Shown here: piece after piece, positions 45,961 through 58,900 of the stretch
How the letters are laid out: each line of letters opens with the position of its first letter
Numbering within the stretch: position 1 is the first letter of the stretch
Source: Uranotaenia lowii
Lineage: Eukaryota; Arthropoda; Insecta; Diptera; Culicidae
DNA length: 64,000 bases
Direction: 5' to 3'
Assembly: GCF_029784155.1 (NCBI RefSeq)
Contig: NC_073693.1
Span: 24,030,002 to 24,094,001 of the forward strand
The notes under the pieces: model-generated
Told to the model about the DNA's origin: nothing
The model's database searches: none
The model's input: the letters and a program-made list of their open reading frames with translations, nothing else
Made by a program: the position numbers and the translations under genes

Positions 45961-47540
45961 TGTTTCACATTGAAAATTATATGCTGATCCAGTTTCCTAA
46001 TTTTGCAAAATTGATAACTGATGGAAGAACTTAACGAGTCGAAATCTGATATCGTTTACTGTACTTTAACATAAGTTAAACGTGAGATGTTGAGATGCGG
46101 AAATCGGAAGGTAGACATAAAAAGCTGAACTAAGACTGAAGGCGAAGAAACCCCAGATAACTAAAATTCAGGGATAAAGAAAACGGACAGTTAAATTTTA
46201 TAGAAAAACTCTGGTGATAATGGGAATATTTCTGCTAAGACAAAAATGAAATGAAATATGGCATCTCTGGCTTGCAAAACCCACGTTCGACTTACGTCGA
46301 TCAATCATGATAGAGAATTTCGCCAGAGGCGGCTACAAGTTTGCCATCTATCCTGAACCGCAGCACGGCAACAGAAAGGAAGTCATTCATCGTCGCTGGT
46401 TGATGGTCGTCATCGACTTTAAGCTGCCGTCGTCGTCCCATATGTACATATATGATTTTTTTTCTCCGATGTTTTTTTTTGCTTCAAGCTATATTGGCAT
46501 AAAATGCATCTCGGAAAATGCAACTTAAACTGGCTGCTGATGAGGATCGCAAAAAAAAATCCAATGCGATGACACTGAGCATCATACAAGTTTTAGCTTC
46601 GGTTACGATTTTTTTTCCTCGATTTGCAGTTTGCAAACAAGAAAAATTCAACCTAATTATCGACTCAATTGAAAGAGTTGCGCCCAACGGGAGGGACGGA
46701 CTTATCTGTTGGCTGCAAATCATTTTAATGGCCCCGTCCATTATTACAATTGGAAAAACCACCCCAAAGTGTGGAGTCGCCCAGCGGCTAAATTCATTCT
46801 AAATAGGTGCACCAAGCCTCCAATTTATCGCGTCTGACCTGTCAGTACTTATGTCACCAACAGCTAAACAACCACCGAGATGGAGGTCTGGTTTTTCTTC
46901 TGAGTCTGATCTAAGTCTGGCTTTGAATCTCGAGTCGAATGCACAGATTATTAGTGCCATTATTTGAGTGTTATTATTTTTATGCATTCATAACTGTGTT
47001 TATCCGCTAGTCAACTCAGTCAAGTCTCCGAGAACGTGTCAAAGTGTAACTATACGAAAAATCCGCAAACGAACTTCTTGTGTTCCCATTGATAGACAGT
47101 TGTTTTGAGTTGCACCTTCATCAATGGGGAACATTCGATTCGGGTCGTTTTTCGCGCTCCACAATTTGAATAGATTAGCGAAACGGCCTCGAACTACCCC
47201 CTGCGTCTCCTCTTTTTCACCTTTGAGATTTGTCCCATTCTTAAGAGTCCAAAAGGTGGCACAATTGCATGCTAACTATGTGTATTTTACCCACCATCAT
47301 CACCTGCTCCAGCACTGACTTATGGTTCTTGCTCTTGCTGAGACGATTAAACCTGACCCACCCCTTGAACTATGTAATCTGATTGAACGGTTCCTCGGTT
47401 ATGACAGCTGTCAGGTAGGCTCCGATCAGTCAGTCGTCATATTGTTGAGCGAGAATAATAACTGGTAGACCAGGGCGTTGATACTTTCAACAAAGCTCAG
47501 TTCTGCAGCTAATTTGCATGATTGGTGTCTTTCCTGCCTT
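45961..47540. other. Unique sequence between two arrays
   Basis: About 1.6 kb of mixed composition, GC-richer from 46,300. Open frames of 62-94 codons (for example 46,307-46,528 plus, IYPEPQHGNRKEVIHRRWLM) show no recognisable domain. A pyrimidine tract ending in AG before TTTGCAAACAAG near 46,629 could be a splice acceptor by chance. Confidence 0.35.
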
Positions 47541-47561
47541 TTTTTTGACGAAAATGAAAAA

Positions 47562-50500
47562 AATAACAAAAGTGACAAAAATGACAAAAATGACAAAAAT
47601 GACAAAATGACAAAAATGACAAAAATGACAAAATGACAAAAATGACAAAAATGACAAAAATGACAAAAATGACAAAAATGACAAAAATGACAAAAATGAC
47701 AAAAATGACAAATAATGACAAAAATGACAAAAATGACAAAAATGACAAAAATGACAAAAATGACAAAAATGACAAAAATGACAAAAATGACAAAAATGAC
47801 AAAAATGACAAAATGACAAAATGACAAAAATGACAAAAATGACAAAATGACAAAAATGACAAAAATGACAAAAATGACAAAAATGACAAAAATGACAAAA
47901 ATGACAAAAATGACAAAAATGACAAAAATGACAAAAATGACAAAAATGACAAAAATGACAAAAATGACAAAAATGACAAAAATGACAAAAATGACAAAAA
48001 TGACAAAAATGACAAAAATGACAAAAATGACAAAAATGACAAAAATGACAAAAATGACAAAAATGACAAAAATGACAAAAATGACAAAAATGACAAAAAT
48101 GACAAAAATGACAAAAATGACAAAAATGACAAAAATGACAAAAATGACAAAAATGACAAAAATGACAAAAATGACAAAAATGACAAAATGACAAAAATGA
48201 CAAAAATGACAAAAATGACAAAAATGACAAAAATGACAAAAATGACAAAAATGACAAAAATGACAAAAATGACAAAAATGACAAAATGACAAAAATGACA
48301 AAAAATGACAAAAATGACAAAAATGACAAAAATGACAAAAATGACAAAAATGACAAAAATGACAAAAATGACAAAAATGACAAAAATGACAAAAATGACA
48401 AAAATGACAAAAATGACAAAATGACAAAAATGACAAAAATGACAAAAATGACAAAAATGACAAAAATGACAAAAATGACAAAAAATGACAAAAATGACAA
48501 AAATGACAAAAATGACAAAAATGACAAAAATGACAAAAATGACCAAAAATGACAAAAATGACAAAAATGACAAAAATGACAAAATGACAAAAATGACAAA
48601 AATGACAAAAATGACAAAAATGACAAAAATGACAAAGAAAATGACAAAAAATGACAAAAATGACAAAAATGACAAAAATGACAAAAATGACAAAAATGAC
48701 AAAAATGACAAAAATGACAAAAATGACAAAAATGACAAAAATGACAAAAATGACAAAAATGACAAAATGACAAAAATGACAAAATGACAAAAATGACAAA
48801 AATGACAAAAATGACAAAAATGACAAAAATGACAAGAAATGACAAAAATGACAAAAATGACAAAAATGACAAAAATGACAAAAATGACAAAAATGACAAA
48901 AATGACAAAAGTGACAAAAGTGACAAAAGTGACAAAAAGTGACAAAAGTGACAAAAATGACAAAAATGACAAAAATGACAAAAATGACAAAAATGACAAA
49001 AATGACAAAAATGACAAAAATGACCAAAAATGACAAAAATGACAAAATGACAAAATGACAAAAATGACAAAAATGACAAAAATGACAAAAATGACAAAAA
49101 TGACAAAAATGACAAAAATGACAAAAATGACAAAAATGATAAAAATGATAAAAATGACAAAAATGACAAAAATGACAAAAATGACAAAAACGACAAAAAT
49201 GACAAAAATGACAAAAATGTCAAAAATGACAAAAATGACAAAAATGACAAAAATGACAAAAATGACAAAAATGACAAAAATGACAAAAATGACAAAAATG
49301 ACAAAAATGACAAAAAAGACAAAAATGACAAAAATGACAAAAATGACAAAAATGACAAAAATGACAAAAATGACAAAAATGACAAAAATGACAAAAATGA
49401 CAAAAATGACAAAAATGACAAAAATGACAAAAATGACAAAAATGACAAAAATGACAAAAATGACAAAAATGACAAAAATGACAAAAATGACAAAAATGAC
49501 AAAAATGACAAAAATGACAAAAATGACAAAAATGACAAAAATGACAAAAATGACAAAAATGACAAAAATGACAAAAATGACAAAAATGACAAAAATGACA
49601 AAAATGACAAAAATGACAAAAATGACAAAAATGACAAAAATGACAAAAATGACAAAAATGACAAAAATGACAAAAATGACAAAAATGACAAAAATGACAA
49701 AAATGACAAAAATGACAAAAATGACAAAAATGACAAAAATGACAAAAATGACAAAAATGACAAAAATGACAAAAATGACAAAAATGACTAAAATGACAAA
49801 AATGACAAAAATGACAAAAATGACAAAAATGACAAAAATGACAAAAATGACAAAAATGACAAAAATGACAAAAATGACAAAAATGACAAAAATGACAAAA
49901 ATGACAAAAATGACAAAAATGACAAAAATGACAAAAATGACAAAAATGACAAAAATGACAAAAATGACAAAAATGACAAAAATGACAACAATGACAAAAA
50001 TGACAAAAATGACAAAAATGACAAAAATGACAAAAATGACAAAAATGACAAAAATGACAAAAATGACAAAAATGACAAAAATGACAAAAATGACAAAAAT
50101 GACAAAAATGACAAAAATGACAAAAATGACAAAAATGACAAAAATGACAAAAATGACAAAAATGACAAAAATGACAAAAATGACAAAAATGACAAAAATG
50201 ACAAAAATGACAAAAATGACAAAAATGACAAAAATTACAAAAATTACAAAAATGACAAAAATGACAAAAATGACAAAAATGACAAAAATGACAAAAATGA
50301 CAAAAATGACAAAAATGACAAAAATGACAAAAATGACAAAAATGACAAAAATGACAAAAATGACAAAAATGACAAAAATGACAAAAATGACAAAAATGAC
50401 AAAAATGACAAAAATGACAAAAATGACAAAAATGACAAAAATGACAAAAATGACAAAAATGACAAAAATGACAAAAATGACAAAAATGACAAAAATGACA

Positions 50501-50605
50501 AAAATGACAAAAATGACAAAAATGACAAAAATGACAAAAATGACAAAAATGACAAAAATGACAAAAATGACAAAAATGACAAAAATGACAAAATTGACAA
50601 AAAAA
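47562..50605 (+). repeat. 9-bp tandem array GACAAAAAT, about 335 copies
   Basis: Same unit and same strand as the 16.4 kb array. The left part (to about 49,060) contains many one-base contractions or expansions of the A-run (GACAAAAT, GACAAAAAAT) and a block of GACAAAAGT near 48,905-48,950. The right part (49,060-50,600) is nearly perfect, with only isolated substitutions. The apparent frames of up to 1,071 codons are repeat artefacts. Confidence 0.97.
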
Positions 50606-50800
50606 ATGACACGAAAATGGCACAAAAATGACACGAAAATGGCACAAAAATGACACAAAAATGACACAAAAATTTTACAAAAATTACACAAAAATGACAC
50701 AAAAATGACACAAAAATGACACAAAAATGACTCAAAACTGACTCAAAAATGACGCAAAAATTGACACAAAAATTGACACAAAAATTACAAAAATTACAAA
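50606..50800 (+). repeat. Array edge with 11-bp variant, ATGACACAAAA
   Basis: At the right edge the period lengthens to about 11 bp (ATGACACAAAA, with ATGGCACAAAA variants), then decays to ACTGACTCAAAA and TTGACACAAAAA. It may be a transition zone where a longer unit arose from, or preceded, the 9-mer. Confidence 0.85.
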
Positions 50801-51325
50801 TATGACTAAACTGATTTTTAGTGAAATTTCTACTTTCGTCAAATGAAATTATAACACGCATAAACACATATTCAAAATGTGATATTTATGAACATTTTTG
50901 ATTCCTAGAGATGAGGGGAAAAAAAATTTCGAATTGAAAATGAATAACTCTTCTATCTCAAATAAGCATGATTTTCTGGGATCCCTTGAAAAAGTATGAT
51001 TTTTTTTTCTTGTTTGTGATTTTAAACTGGAATGTGCAGCTAAAATTGATTTTAATTGTTTATTCAGAATTTCACTTTAAGTTCCTAACGAAATGTCGTA
51101 TAAATGACGTATAATGTCAATAATCGATCTTAACTACTCATCAAAATGTTTTGCTTTACCTCCAAATCCTGAATACGAATTGACTTTCAAAATGAATTTC
51201 TGATAAAAATTCCAAATTTCTGAATTCTGAACTGCCTTTCTAAATCTAGTTTAGCCAAATTTGAACTTGAATTTTAAATAAGAATTCGTCATCCTTTATG
51301 AATGGATCGACGGTCCGGGTTGATT
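50801..51325. other. AT-rich spacer, nothing recognised
   Basis: No supported feature. Confidence 0.5.
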
Positions 51326-51327
51326 TT

Positions 51328-51597
51328 TTTAGGGATTTTTAACGGCTATCAGTTTCGGATTTTTAAGTAAAAACGACTGTTTTTTACTCCAACGTTTTGA
51401 TGCTTTTTGGAACTTCATCAAGGGCGATAAAGTGTCGTTTTCGACAGCAGTTCAAGATAAGCCGTATCAAACTTAACAAGAAAACGTCACTTTATCGCCC
51501 CTCATGAAGATCCAATTAGGATCGAACTGTTGAAGTAAAAAACAGTCGTTTTTACTTAAAAATCCGAGACTGATAGCCGTTAACAATCCTTAAAAAA
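51328..51597. mobile_element. Palindromic MITE-like hairpin, 270 bp
   Basis: The left arm TAGGGATTTTTAACGGCTAT and following about 90 bases pair with the right arm (complement begins TAAGGATTGTTAACGGCTAT). Matching continues through AAGTAAAAACGACTGTTTTT on both sides and on to the centre (GGGCGATAAAGTG against CACTTTATCGCCC). A full-length hairpin like this suggests a foldback MITE. No clear TSD, since both flanks are T/A runs. Confidence 0.75.
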
Positions 51598-51776
51598 AAA
51601 GAATCCGTTATTCTGACTTCCAAAACAGAGAAATTTGAATATTTGCGTTCGGTTCCATTTTCTCGTTATTTGGTTAAATTATGAATCGGAGTTATTTTTG
51701 TGTTTGGCACTGAAACTGAATGACGAAACTGAATGCGAATCGGAACGTAAAACTTAATCATAGTGCTGGTTTAAAT

Positions 51777-52212
51777 TAAGGTTGCCAGATTGCCCGGTTT
51801 TATCCGAACTTGGCCAGATATTTGATACAAAATTTAGGAAGAGTCCGATCCGGCTCGATTTCGTTGAAAGAAGATCGGATTTATTCACTTTTTTTAACAA
51901 AGTCTGACAAAACTCATATCAAGTTAACATTAGTTTTAGTTTTTCCATCCAAAAACGAAGTGTTTTGAGCAAGTTTCAACAAACTAATCATGACTGCTTT
52001 TTTTTAAACCGAAATCAGCTTTAAAATCTTCTGATGTGTTTTGATCAAACAAAATTTTTTCTTGATTTTTGTTGAATAATTCCAAGGTTTTGAAAAATTT
52101 ACCCGAATGTTGCCCGGATTTCAAGTTGACAATTTTTAAGTTGAATGCTCGGATTTTTCCAGGTTTTTGGATAAAATTGCCTTATTTGCGCGAAAAATTC
52201 TGGCAACCTTAA
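51777..52212. mobile_element. hAT-like MITE, TAAGGTTGCCAG ends
   Basis: TAAGGTTGCCAG at the left is an exact inverted match to CTGGCAACCTTA at the right. TTTAAAT is repeated on both sides (51,770-51,776 and 52,213-52,219), with the outermost base of a possible 8-bp TSD mismatched. Interior motifs such as CCGGATTT resemble the 27.3 kb element. Non-coding. Confidence 0.75.
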
Positions 52213-52219
52213 TTTAAAT

Positions 52220-52920
52220 GCAAGTATTTTTTTTGTAATTGATTATTGATTGATAGTACAAAATTTGGAACCCGAATCATCAATGTCATTTTGTTTCGAA
52301 ATACAATCTGGAATAGAAATCAGATATTAACTTAGTTTTTCCATTTATGTCCCAACGATACAGAATTTGAGATATGGAGCCTATGTAAATAAATTTTTGA
52401 TTATATCATAACTCAAAAATCAGATAAACCATCTGAAATGATCGGAATCTAATTCAGAATTGATAATTTTATGTCGTCCTGTTTTCATCTTTCACTTGTA
52501 ACAAAATTGAAAAACAAGAATCAGAGGGCATCCGATGATTTCTATGGATTTTCAACATAATTTTGATGCAAGAACTTAGATAGTATCCACCAACCCTCAA
52601 TTTTTTTCTATTGTCAATTGTTTTCTATTTTCATGTCAACAAAAAATTAATACGAAAAAATGCATTAAAAAATTAACCAGTCTTAGAAAAGAATCTATTG
52701 AATAGAAACAAATTTGACATTTTGTAAATATTTTGGCATCTATAACTCGTAGCATGCAAAAGGCTTTTTTTATGATTTTTGTAGATAACTATTTTTTCGA
52801 TCTTTTTGTCAATCTAAGTTTTTACAGAATTTTTTAAACTTTTTGTCAACTTGCTTATGCGTATGCTTATGGCACATACACATCCAGGTCATGTCAGTAT
52901 CCCGGTTAGTAGTAAAAGTA
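52220..52920. other. AT-rich spacer, nothing recognised
   Basis: AAATTTGGAACCCGAATCAT near 52,261 resembles the opening bases of the window (AATTTGGAACCTGAATCTTC), perhaps a shared ancient repeat. Nothing else is supported. Confidence 0.4.
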
Positions 52921-52928
52921 CATGTACT

Positions 52929-55499
52929 CAAGGCCGTGCGAACGGGGGGGGTTTTAGGGGTTTAACCCCCCCCATGAGGATTTTTTCAAGTAAAATTTTC
53001 ATCGAAGTAACGAAAAATTACTTGATTTTAAAATGTATTTGAAAATAAGTGTTAACAGGCAAGTCAGATTTTTTTCTCGCCTCCGGCGGAATTTAGTCTT
53101 AAATCACCCTTGGCTTGAGACATTTCGATGTAAGATACTTTGGTCCAAAACTGCAATTCAATTAATCTTTTGTATAGGAACTCAAAACTTGACATACAAA
53201 AAACCCTACCTCGTCTTCAGAATTGGTTTTTATTAAGAAGTGTAACTAAATAGGCACAGAGTTTTAAACGAACCATTTTTTTTATTTGAAAAAATTGTTT
53301 ATTTCATTACAAATGTTAAGCTGATATGAAGTATTCTTCAAGAAATCAATTTCGACTACATTTTATTACGTGTTTTTTGTTTTTCTGAGTGCTCAACACA
53401 ACAAATATTTTACACAAGGCCTTACACCTTACATTTTTCTGAGGTGCAATGAATTTAATATGCAATATTTCTATCAGCTTTTGTTATTAAAATGACTTTT
53501 TTTTAAGTCAAAACGATTTGAGAAATTTCTGCATTGTTTATACAAAAATTGAAATCAAAAATATATCATTCAAAAATAAAAGTTTTAAATGAATTATCAA
53601 CTTTCCTTAAAAATTCAAGTAATTTCGAGTTCCGCGAAAAAAGTTAGACAAGTTTTATGTTTTTTTTTTACTTTTTTCATTTATCAAATTTTAAGATGTT
53701 TTAAACTGAATTTTAGATATTTTTAAGCAAACATGTAATATTTTTGCAAGTTTCAACAAATGTGTTAAATGAATCAAGTTTTTTTTACACTTTCTTACCG
53801 TTATGTCAAAAGTACTCCTATTTTTCCTTTCTTTTATTTGTTGAATTTTACATTTTTAGATCGTGCATCATTTTCATCATAATAATATCCCTTGATTGGA
53901 TGAAGATGGATGGATAAACAAAATCAGAATCAGATTTTTTCGTATATGCAGGTTTGGTAGTTATTAATATTTGATTTTACTTAGAACTGATACATTTTAA
54001 ACTCCTTATCACCAAAACTCAAAGTGTTCAACCAAATTTGATAAAAGATTCGATTTCAGAACGCTTAAATCTACCAAATCAATCATTTAAAAAATTAGCA
54101 CCAAAATGCTGCTGACTTGAGTCATCAATAAAATTATGTAAATTCTTATGGTGAAACGTGTTTATTAAAAAAAACCTCCTGAAATGTTTTAAAAAACTTA
54201 TCTTTTTCATTTTCATATTTTGTTAAAATTTTCAAATAAATTTACCGAGTTTTAAAGTACAGTTTTGTTTCCAATTCTTTCATTAACTTGCCGAATTTAT
54301 TTGTCGAAATATTTGAATTTTAGAAATAATTTTAACAAATTTGTTTTTTGAATTCTGAATTTTTGTGTACTTGGCACATAAGCCCTGAAATCTTAATTTT
54401 TAATAAGAAAATCAAAGTTTCAATCTTCTGTTCTTTTCAGGACCCAATAATTCAATCGAAAGTGACAAAATACTTAGAGCTTGTAGTTTTAAACTTTAAA
54501 ACATGTGATTGTAAATTAAAAAAACTTTTCATTAATTTTCCTTAGATAAAATCGTCTTTTATAAATCGATTATGATTTTTAAATTAATCTTTAAAAGTTT
54601 GAAACATGATTTTAAGTAGATAGCAACCTTAAACTAAATTTTAGTGCGAAATGTTAACTAACTTAATTGTTCTTCCAATATTTGTTGTAACTTGGAACTC
54701 TTATCTTTCAATTTTAATCACTTTTCTTTCATTGATCATTCACGAAATTACCCATTTCCCAACATTTCCTGAATTGAACATGAAGTTGTTTTTTTTGATC
54801 TTCAAAAATGAACAATTCAAACCATTTATTTTTCTATAAATAGGTTTTTTCTCTGATTTCTTTCTGGCACTTTTCAAACAATAATAAATATACCTTTTTT
54901 TTATCAAATTTAATTAAACCATCAATCATTTCAATTCTCCAAAGTTCAAGTTGGTTTTTCAGTTATCGAAAATTCACATTTTTAATCGCGATTAAATATT
55001 TTTTGTTAAAATTCAAAATTCTACAGTGGAATTTTTCAATCACTTTTCAGTTGAAAATGAAGAAAACATTTTAATTAAGATGAATAAAAATTAACAATTA
55101 TTATCATTTTCATAAAAACTGATCATGGTTAGTTTTTTTTATCTGATTGGACATATATTTTGGAATTCAGATTTCTTTTAAGCTCTGTAATTTTGAAACG
55201 TTTACTTTAAATGAGCTTAGAAATTCTTTTGAAACAAATTTCAAGTTTAGAATAAATAACATCATTTTGAAAAAAATTATCAATGATTTAACGAAAATTT
55301 TAAACTTACATTGTGATATGATTTTGTTTTTTTCATGAGTCCAATTTATTTTTAGTTTGTGTCGTAATCATGAGTGAAAAACGGTTTTAGAAATTCCTTT
55401 CCTTTTTTTATTGTTTATTTTTGGTATTGCTATTATTTTACCTTAATTTGAAATTCGAAAACCCCCCCCCCCCAAGGACGGGTCCTTCGCACGGGCCTG
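52929..55499. mobile_element. Large hAT-like element, 2.57 kb, TSD CATGTACT
   Basis: CATGTACT is perfectly duplicated at 52,921-52,928 and 55,500-55,507. The left end CAAGGCCGTGCGAA matches the complemented right end CAGGCCCGTGCGAA, and both are followed by long G-runs (GGGGGGGGTTTT) on the inner side. The interior is very AT-rich and its open frames (67 codons or fewer) show no transposase motif. It is either a large non-autonomous element or a completely decayed autonomous one. Confidence 0.85.
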
Positions 55500-55507
55500 C
55501 ATGTACT

Positions 55508-57780
55508 ACTATTCTTTATTTGGCCGGGCCCACTGTGCAGTATTGGACGCAAAGACTACTGGAGCACAGGGAGGAAGAAACGTGAACAACAGTACCATAC
55601 GTTTCCACAATTTAATAATTTTTACGGTGGGAGAACAAATGCTAGAAATTAGTGTGCTCCTGGACTCCGATCCTCGATAAATATTTCTTATGTGGGTAGG
55701 AAAGGGGTTTGTTTACAAAGAAATTACAAATTTTTGAACATATTTTAAATTTCTTTGCTCCCATCCCTGGTCATCAACCATGCGCCATTGCTCGCTCTTG
55801 AAAAGGAAAATTAAAAAAGAACGTTATTTAAACATCCATGAAATCTTTGGAATTTTACTCTTTCCAATGATTTCATGTGATTTATAAAAGAATTTATTGG
55901 ACAAACTTTTGTACTTACGGAAAACGGAAAAAAAATTTCTTTGAAACCTCACTTCCCTACTTCAATCTTACAATTAAATGCATGAGGTGCTTTTGCCCTA
56001 CTATCGCAGATTTTTTTTTCCAATCGCAGCACTCCGAAAAGTTTTCACACAGGCGCTCGTGGGTCACAATGAAGTGATAAACATGAAATAAACGAAAAGC
56101 CACCAGAAATAGAAAACACAAAAAAATTGAAAAAACATTCAAAATCAATTGACGTTTGGAAGAAAAAAAAACCTGAACTAGATAATTTTGGAACGTACAA
56201 CCTTTTTCAGCTAACTATTCTTGAAAATCTGAGATACTCAAATGTATCAAAAATTGCGAGATTCCCATGAGAAATGTCCAGAAAACATTATTTCTTTTAA
56301 ATTTAAGTATAATAATTATTGAGAAACGAACTCACAAAATAATGTTTGGGCCCTGATAGTCGTTGATCGATTCAACTTTCCAGATAGCTCTTGAAGGATT
56401 CCCGCTCTACACAGCGCCTAAGGAAAACGATACTCAAAGTCTTTACTTCGCCAAGTAACAGTCTTCACTTTCCTGAATGATTGACACATTTAGAAGTACG
56501 ATATTTCATTTTTTTTTTTCAAATTTAGAATCAATTTATCCACTAAAATATTGAAAAAAAAATTTCCCCGACGGAGTGAAAATAAAACGCGTCCGTTGCC
56601 AACGAATCATGGCCTCCTCTTCTGTCAACTTGTACCCAAATTTTGAGTACTCATTATAATAAAATAATGACTAACTTTAAAAAGTTATACCATTTGGTGA
56701 TATAATTTTATTTTATTTTATTTTATTTTTTTTTTTTTTGATAAACCAACCGTGGAACAAGCACGTGCCTAAAAAAACAATAACATCAAATCATAACTTT
56801 GTACAAAGATATCCCATCACAACTTCATATTGGTATCCATTTTTGAAAAGAGCCAATTCGCCGAAACTTCTATTCTGAGAAAAAAAAACATTCAAGGTTT
56901 AAGAAAATATAATCAATTCCCTTTTTCGCTAAATCTAATCATTTTTCTAACAAAGTACCTAAACTACTTCAAAATTCGCAGAATTTGTAAAAAATAATAT
57001 TTAAATTGGATTTCGCCTCCTTTCGTTTTCTCGTTTTTGTCTATTCATCTAAATGCGAGCGCCCTTTCGAAGTTCAGAACGCCTGTTTGCCTTTTGGATC
57101 ACTTACCACAGAAGCAAAATTTAGACCAACTTAGCCTAGATGGTAACCCCAATTTACTTAACTAACCATATTTGTACATTTTAGTACAAAACCTTTCAAA
57201 AACCACTTTTTTGCGTTTTTTTCTAGCCTTACACAATTTATTTGAAATTATAAGAATGCCCTTTGTCGATTTCGAAATTTCCATTGGCCAATTTTTTCGC
57301 GATGGAATTTGGAGGATAGAAAAACTCGCTAGATGAAAATAAACAAAACTAACGTTTAAGCAATTCAGTGTTGAAAATTTAACATTTGGACACTGAAAAC
57401 AGTATCGACAAGAGCTTCTCGTCAGTACTGAATTCAGTGTTCTAAAGTACATTTCATGATCAACTTGTAATTACACCAATAGAATCGGTATGAAATTACC
57501 TTTCTGGTAAATATAAAATTATTACGGAAAACTCGCGTAATTTTACTAAAAATCCAGTGCAAGTTCAAAGTCTTAAAAATCTGAAAAAGGTTCGAAAAAC
57601 ACCTTTGAAAATTCGTCAAAAATGTGTTTCGTATTTTGACAATCTAAAAATGCAAAAATGTGCTAAATTACGTAAACTCTCCAATCCAATCTCCAATTTC
57701 AAAATTTATCTAGTGTGACTTAAATAATTTTTACGATTCACTGATTGAACACCACTTTGTTCCATTTTTTTTTGTTTTCA
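55508..57780. other. Mostly AT-rich sequence, nothing recognised
   Basis: A short moderately GC-rich part at 55,508-55,680, then AT-rich sequence. (TTTTA)n with a T-run lies near 56,705-56,739. Open frames of 96 codons or fewer have no motif. Confidence 0.4.
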
Positions 57781-58900
57781 TGATTAAAAAATTTCAATTT
57801 TTTTAACTTTAAAGAGATTTTTTAGTCTGAGGCAACGAAATGGGAAACCTAGCTTCTTTTGGAAGTATAAGTCAGGAAATGTACCACAATCTTGATGGAA
57901 AATGTTGCGATTCTGAACGACTGTATTTTCATAAAACGGGGAGTTGACGAGTAGCTCCAATCGAAGTTTTAGGCGACTGTTCCTGCGAATGCGAATGATC
58001 TTGAAAAATTTCAAAGAAAAAACCATTTTTGTGTGCAACGTATAGCTTCTAACTTCAGCTTTCTTAGACACTACGTTAATTTTTTTTAGCATTCCGTAGC
58101 TGATGTCTTTTTTCCGAAACATTTTTTTCTTGGACTTTGAATAAAGGAACTGAGGGGTTGGAGCTGGATGTTGTCTGAGTAACATATTTGAGTTACATCA
58201 CGAGGTTTCGAAAGCTTTAAGTTTTGTAAAAATCCTTTGGAAAACATAAGAGGTATATTGGTTTTAGTCAGAGGTGTCGAAAATTTCAGAGACGGATGAG
58301 GGTTAATTTTCAAGGCAATTTTCCAAAGTTGCATAAAATTGTGTTTGCAACTCGTTGCAAAATTCGATTTTTTTCAGCACTTGACTTAATTATCAAACTC
58401 GGCGTCTAGCGGGAAAAAATCAACTTTTTGTAACTTTTTGCGTAAATAACTTTTCGCCCCAGGGATGAGGATGGCGCAAAGAGCATCTTGATAAAACTCT
58501 CAAAGCTCTTCGCTATCTTAGCTTGCTGTTGAGTTCCCGAAAGAAAAACATTTCGCCTTTTTAAAAAAAATCATATTTAACTGTACTAAAATCGAAAAAA
58601 AATTAAAGATTGTTGTATTTTTGTTAAACGTTGGTAAATTTTAACACATCCATAAAATTTAAAAGCACTCTAAATTGTACTCAAACCCATTTCAAAATAT
58701 TATGAATTGCAGTTTACATGAACATTATAAGTAGTTCTTCTATGCTTCGAATGGCGCTTATCAATTGTTTCATAAGTCCTCATAGAGGCTGTTCTTTGAC
58801 TCGAATCACAATATTATTCCAAAAAGACAAAACCCTTTCCAAGCTTCTTAATGCTACAGCAACAAAACACTGCAACGAAACCCTTCGAATCACTTTATGA
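57781..58900. other. Unclassified sequence with a 133-codon open frame
   Basis: A minus-strand open frame at 57,784-58,185 is Lys/Phe/Arg-rich and matches no family I recognise. The region is slightly less AT-rich than its neighbours and might be a decayed element, but I could not identify ends. Confidence 0.25.

Noticed and set aside
16406..50800. Tandem arrays as CRISPR loci
   Set aside because: Units are 9 bp with no spacers, and the DNA is eukaryotic.
47426..50867. Open frames of 532-1,071 codons resembling hydrophobic repeat proteins, (VIF)n and (CHF)n
   Set aside because: Same artefact from GACAAAAAT; frame changes at each A-run indel and no plausible non-repeat domain.
51328..51597. 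Long hairpin as a microRNA precursor
   Set aside because: Arms pair over nearly the full 270 bp with a structure more typical of a foldback MITE; no evidence for processing.
57784..58185. 133-codon Lys/Phe-rich frame as a gene
   Set aside because: Low-complexity AT-rich composition and no family resemblance; frames of this length are expected occasionally by chance.
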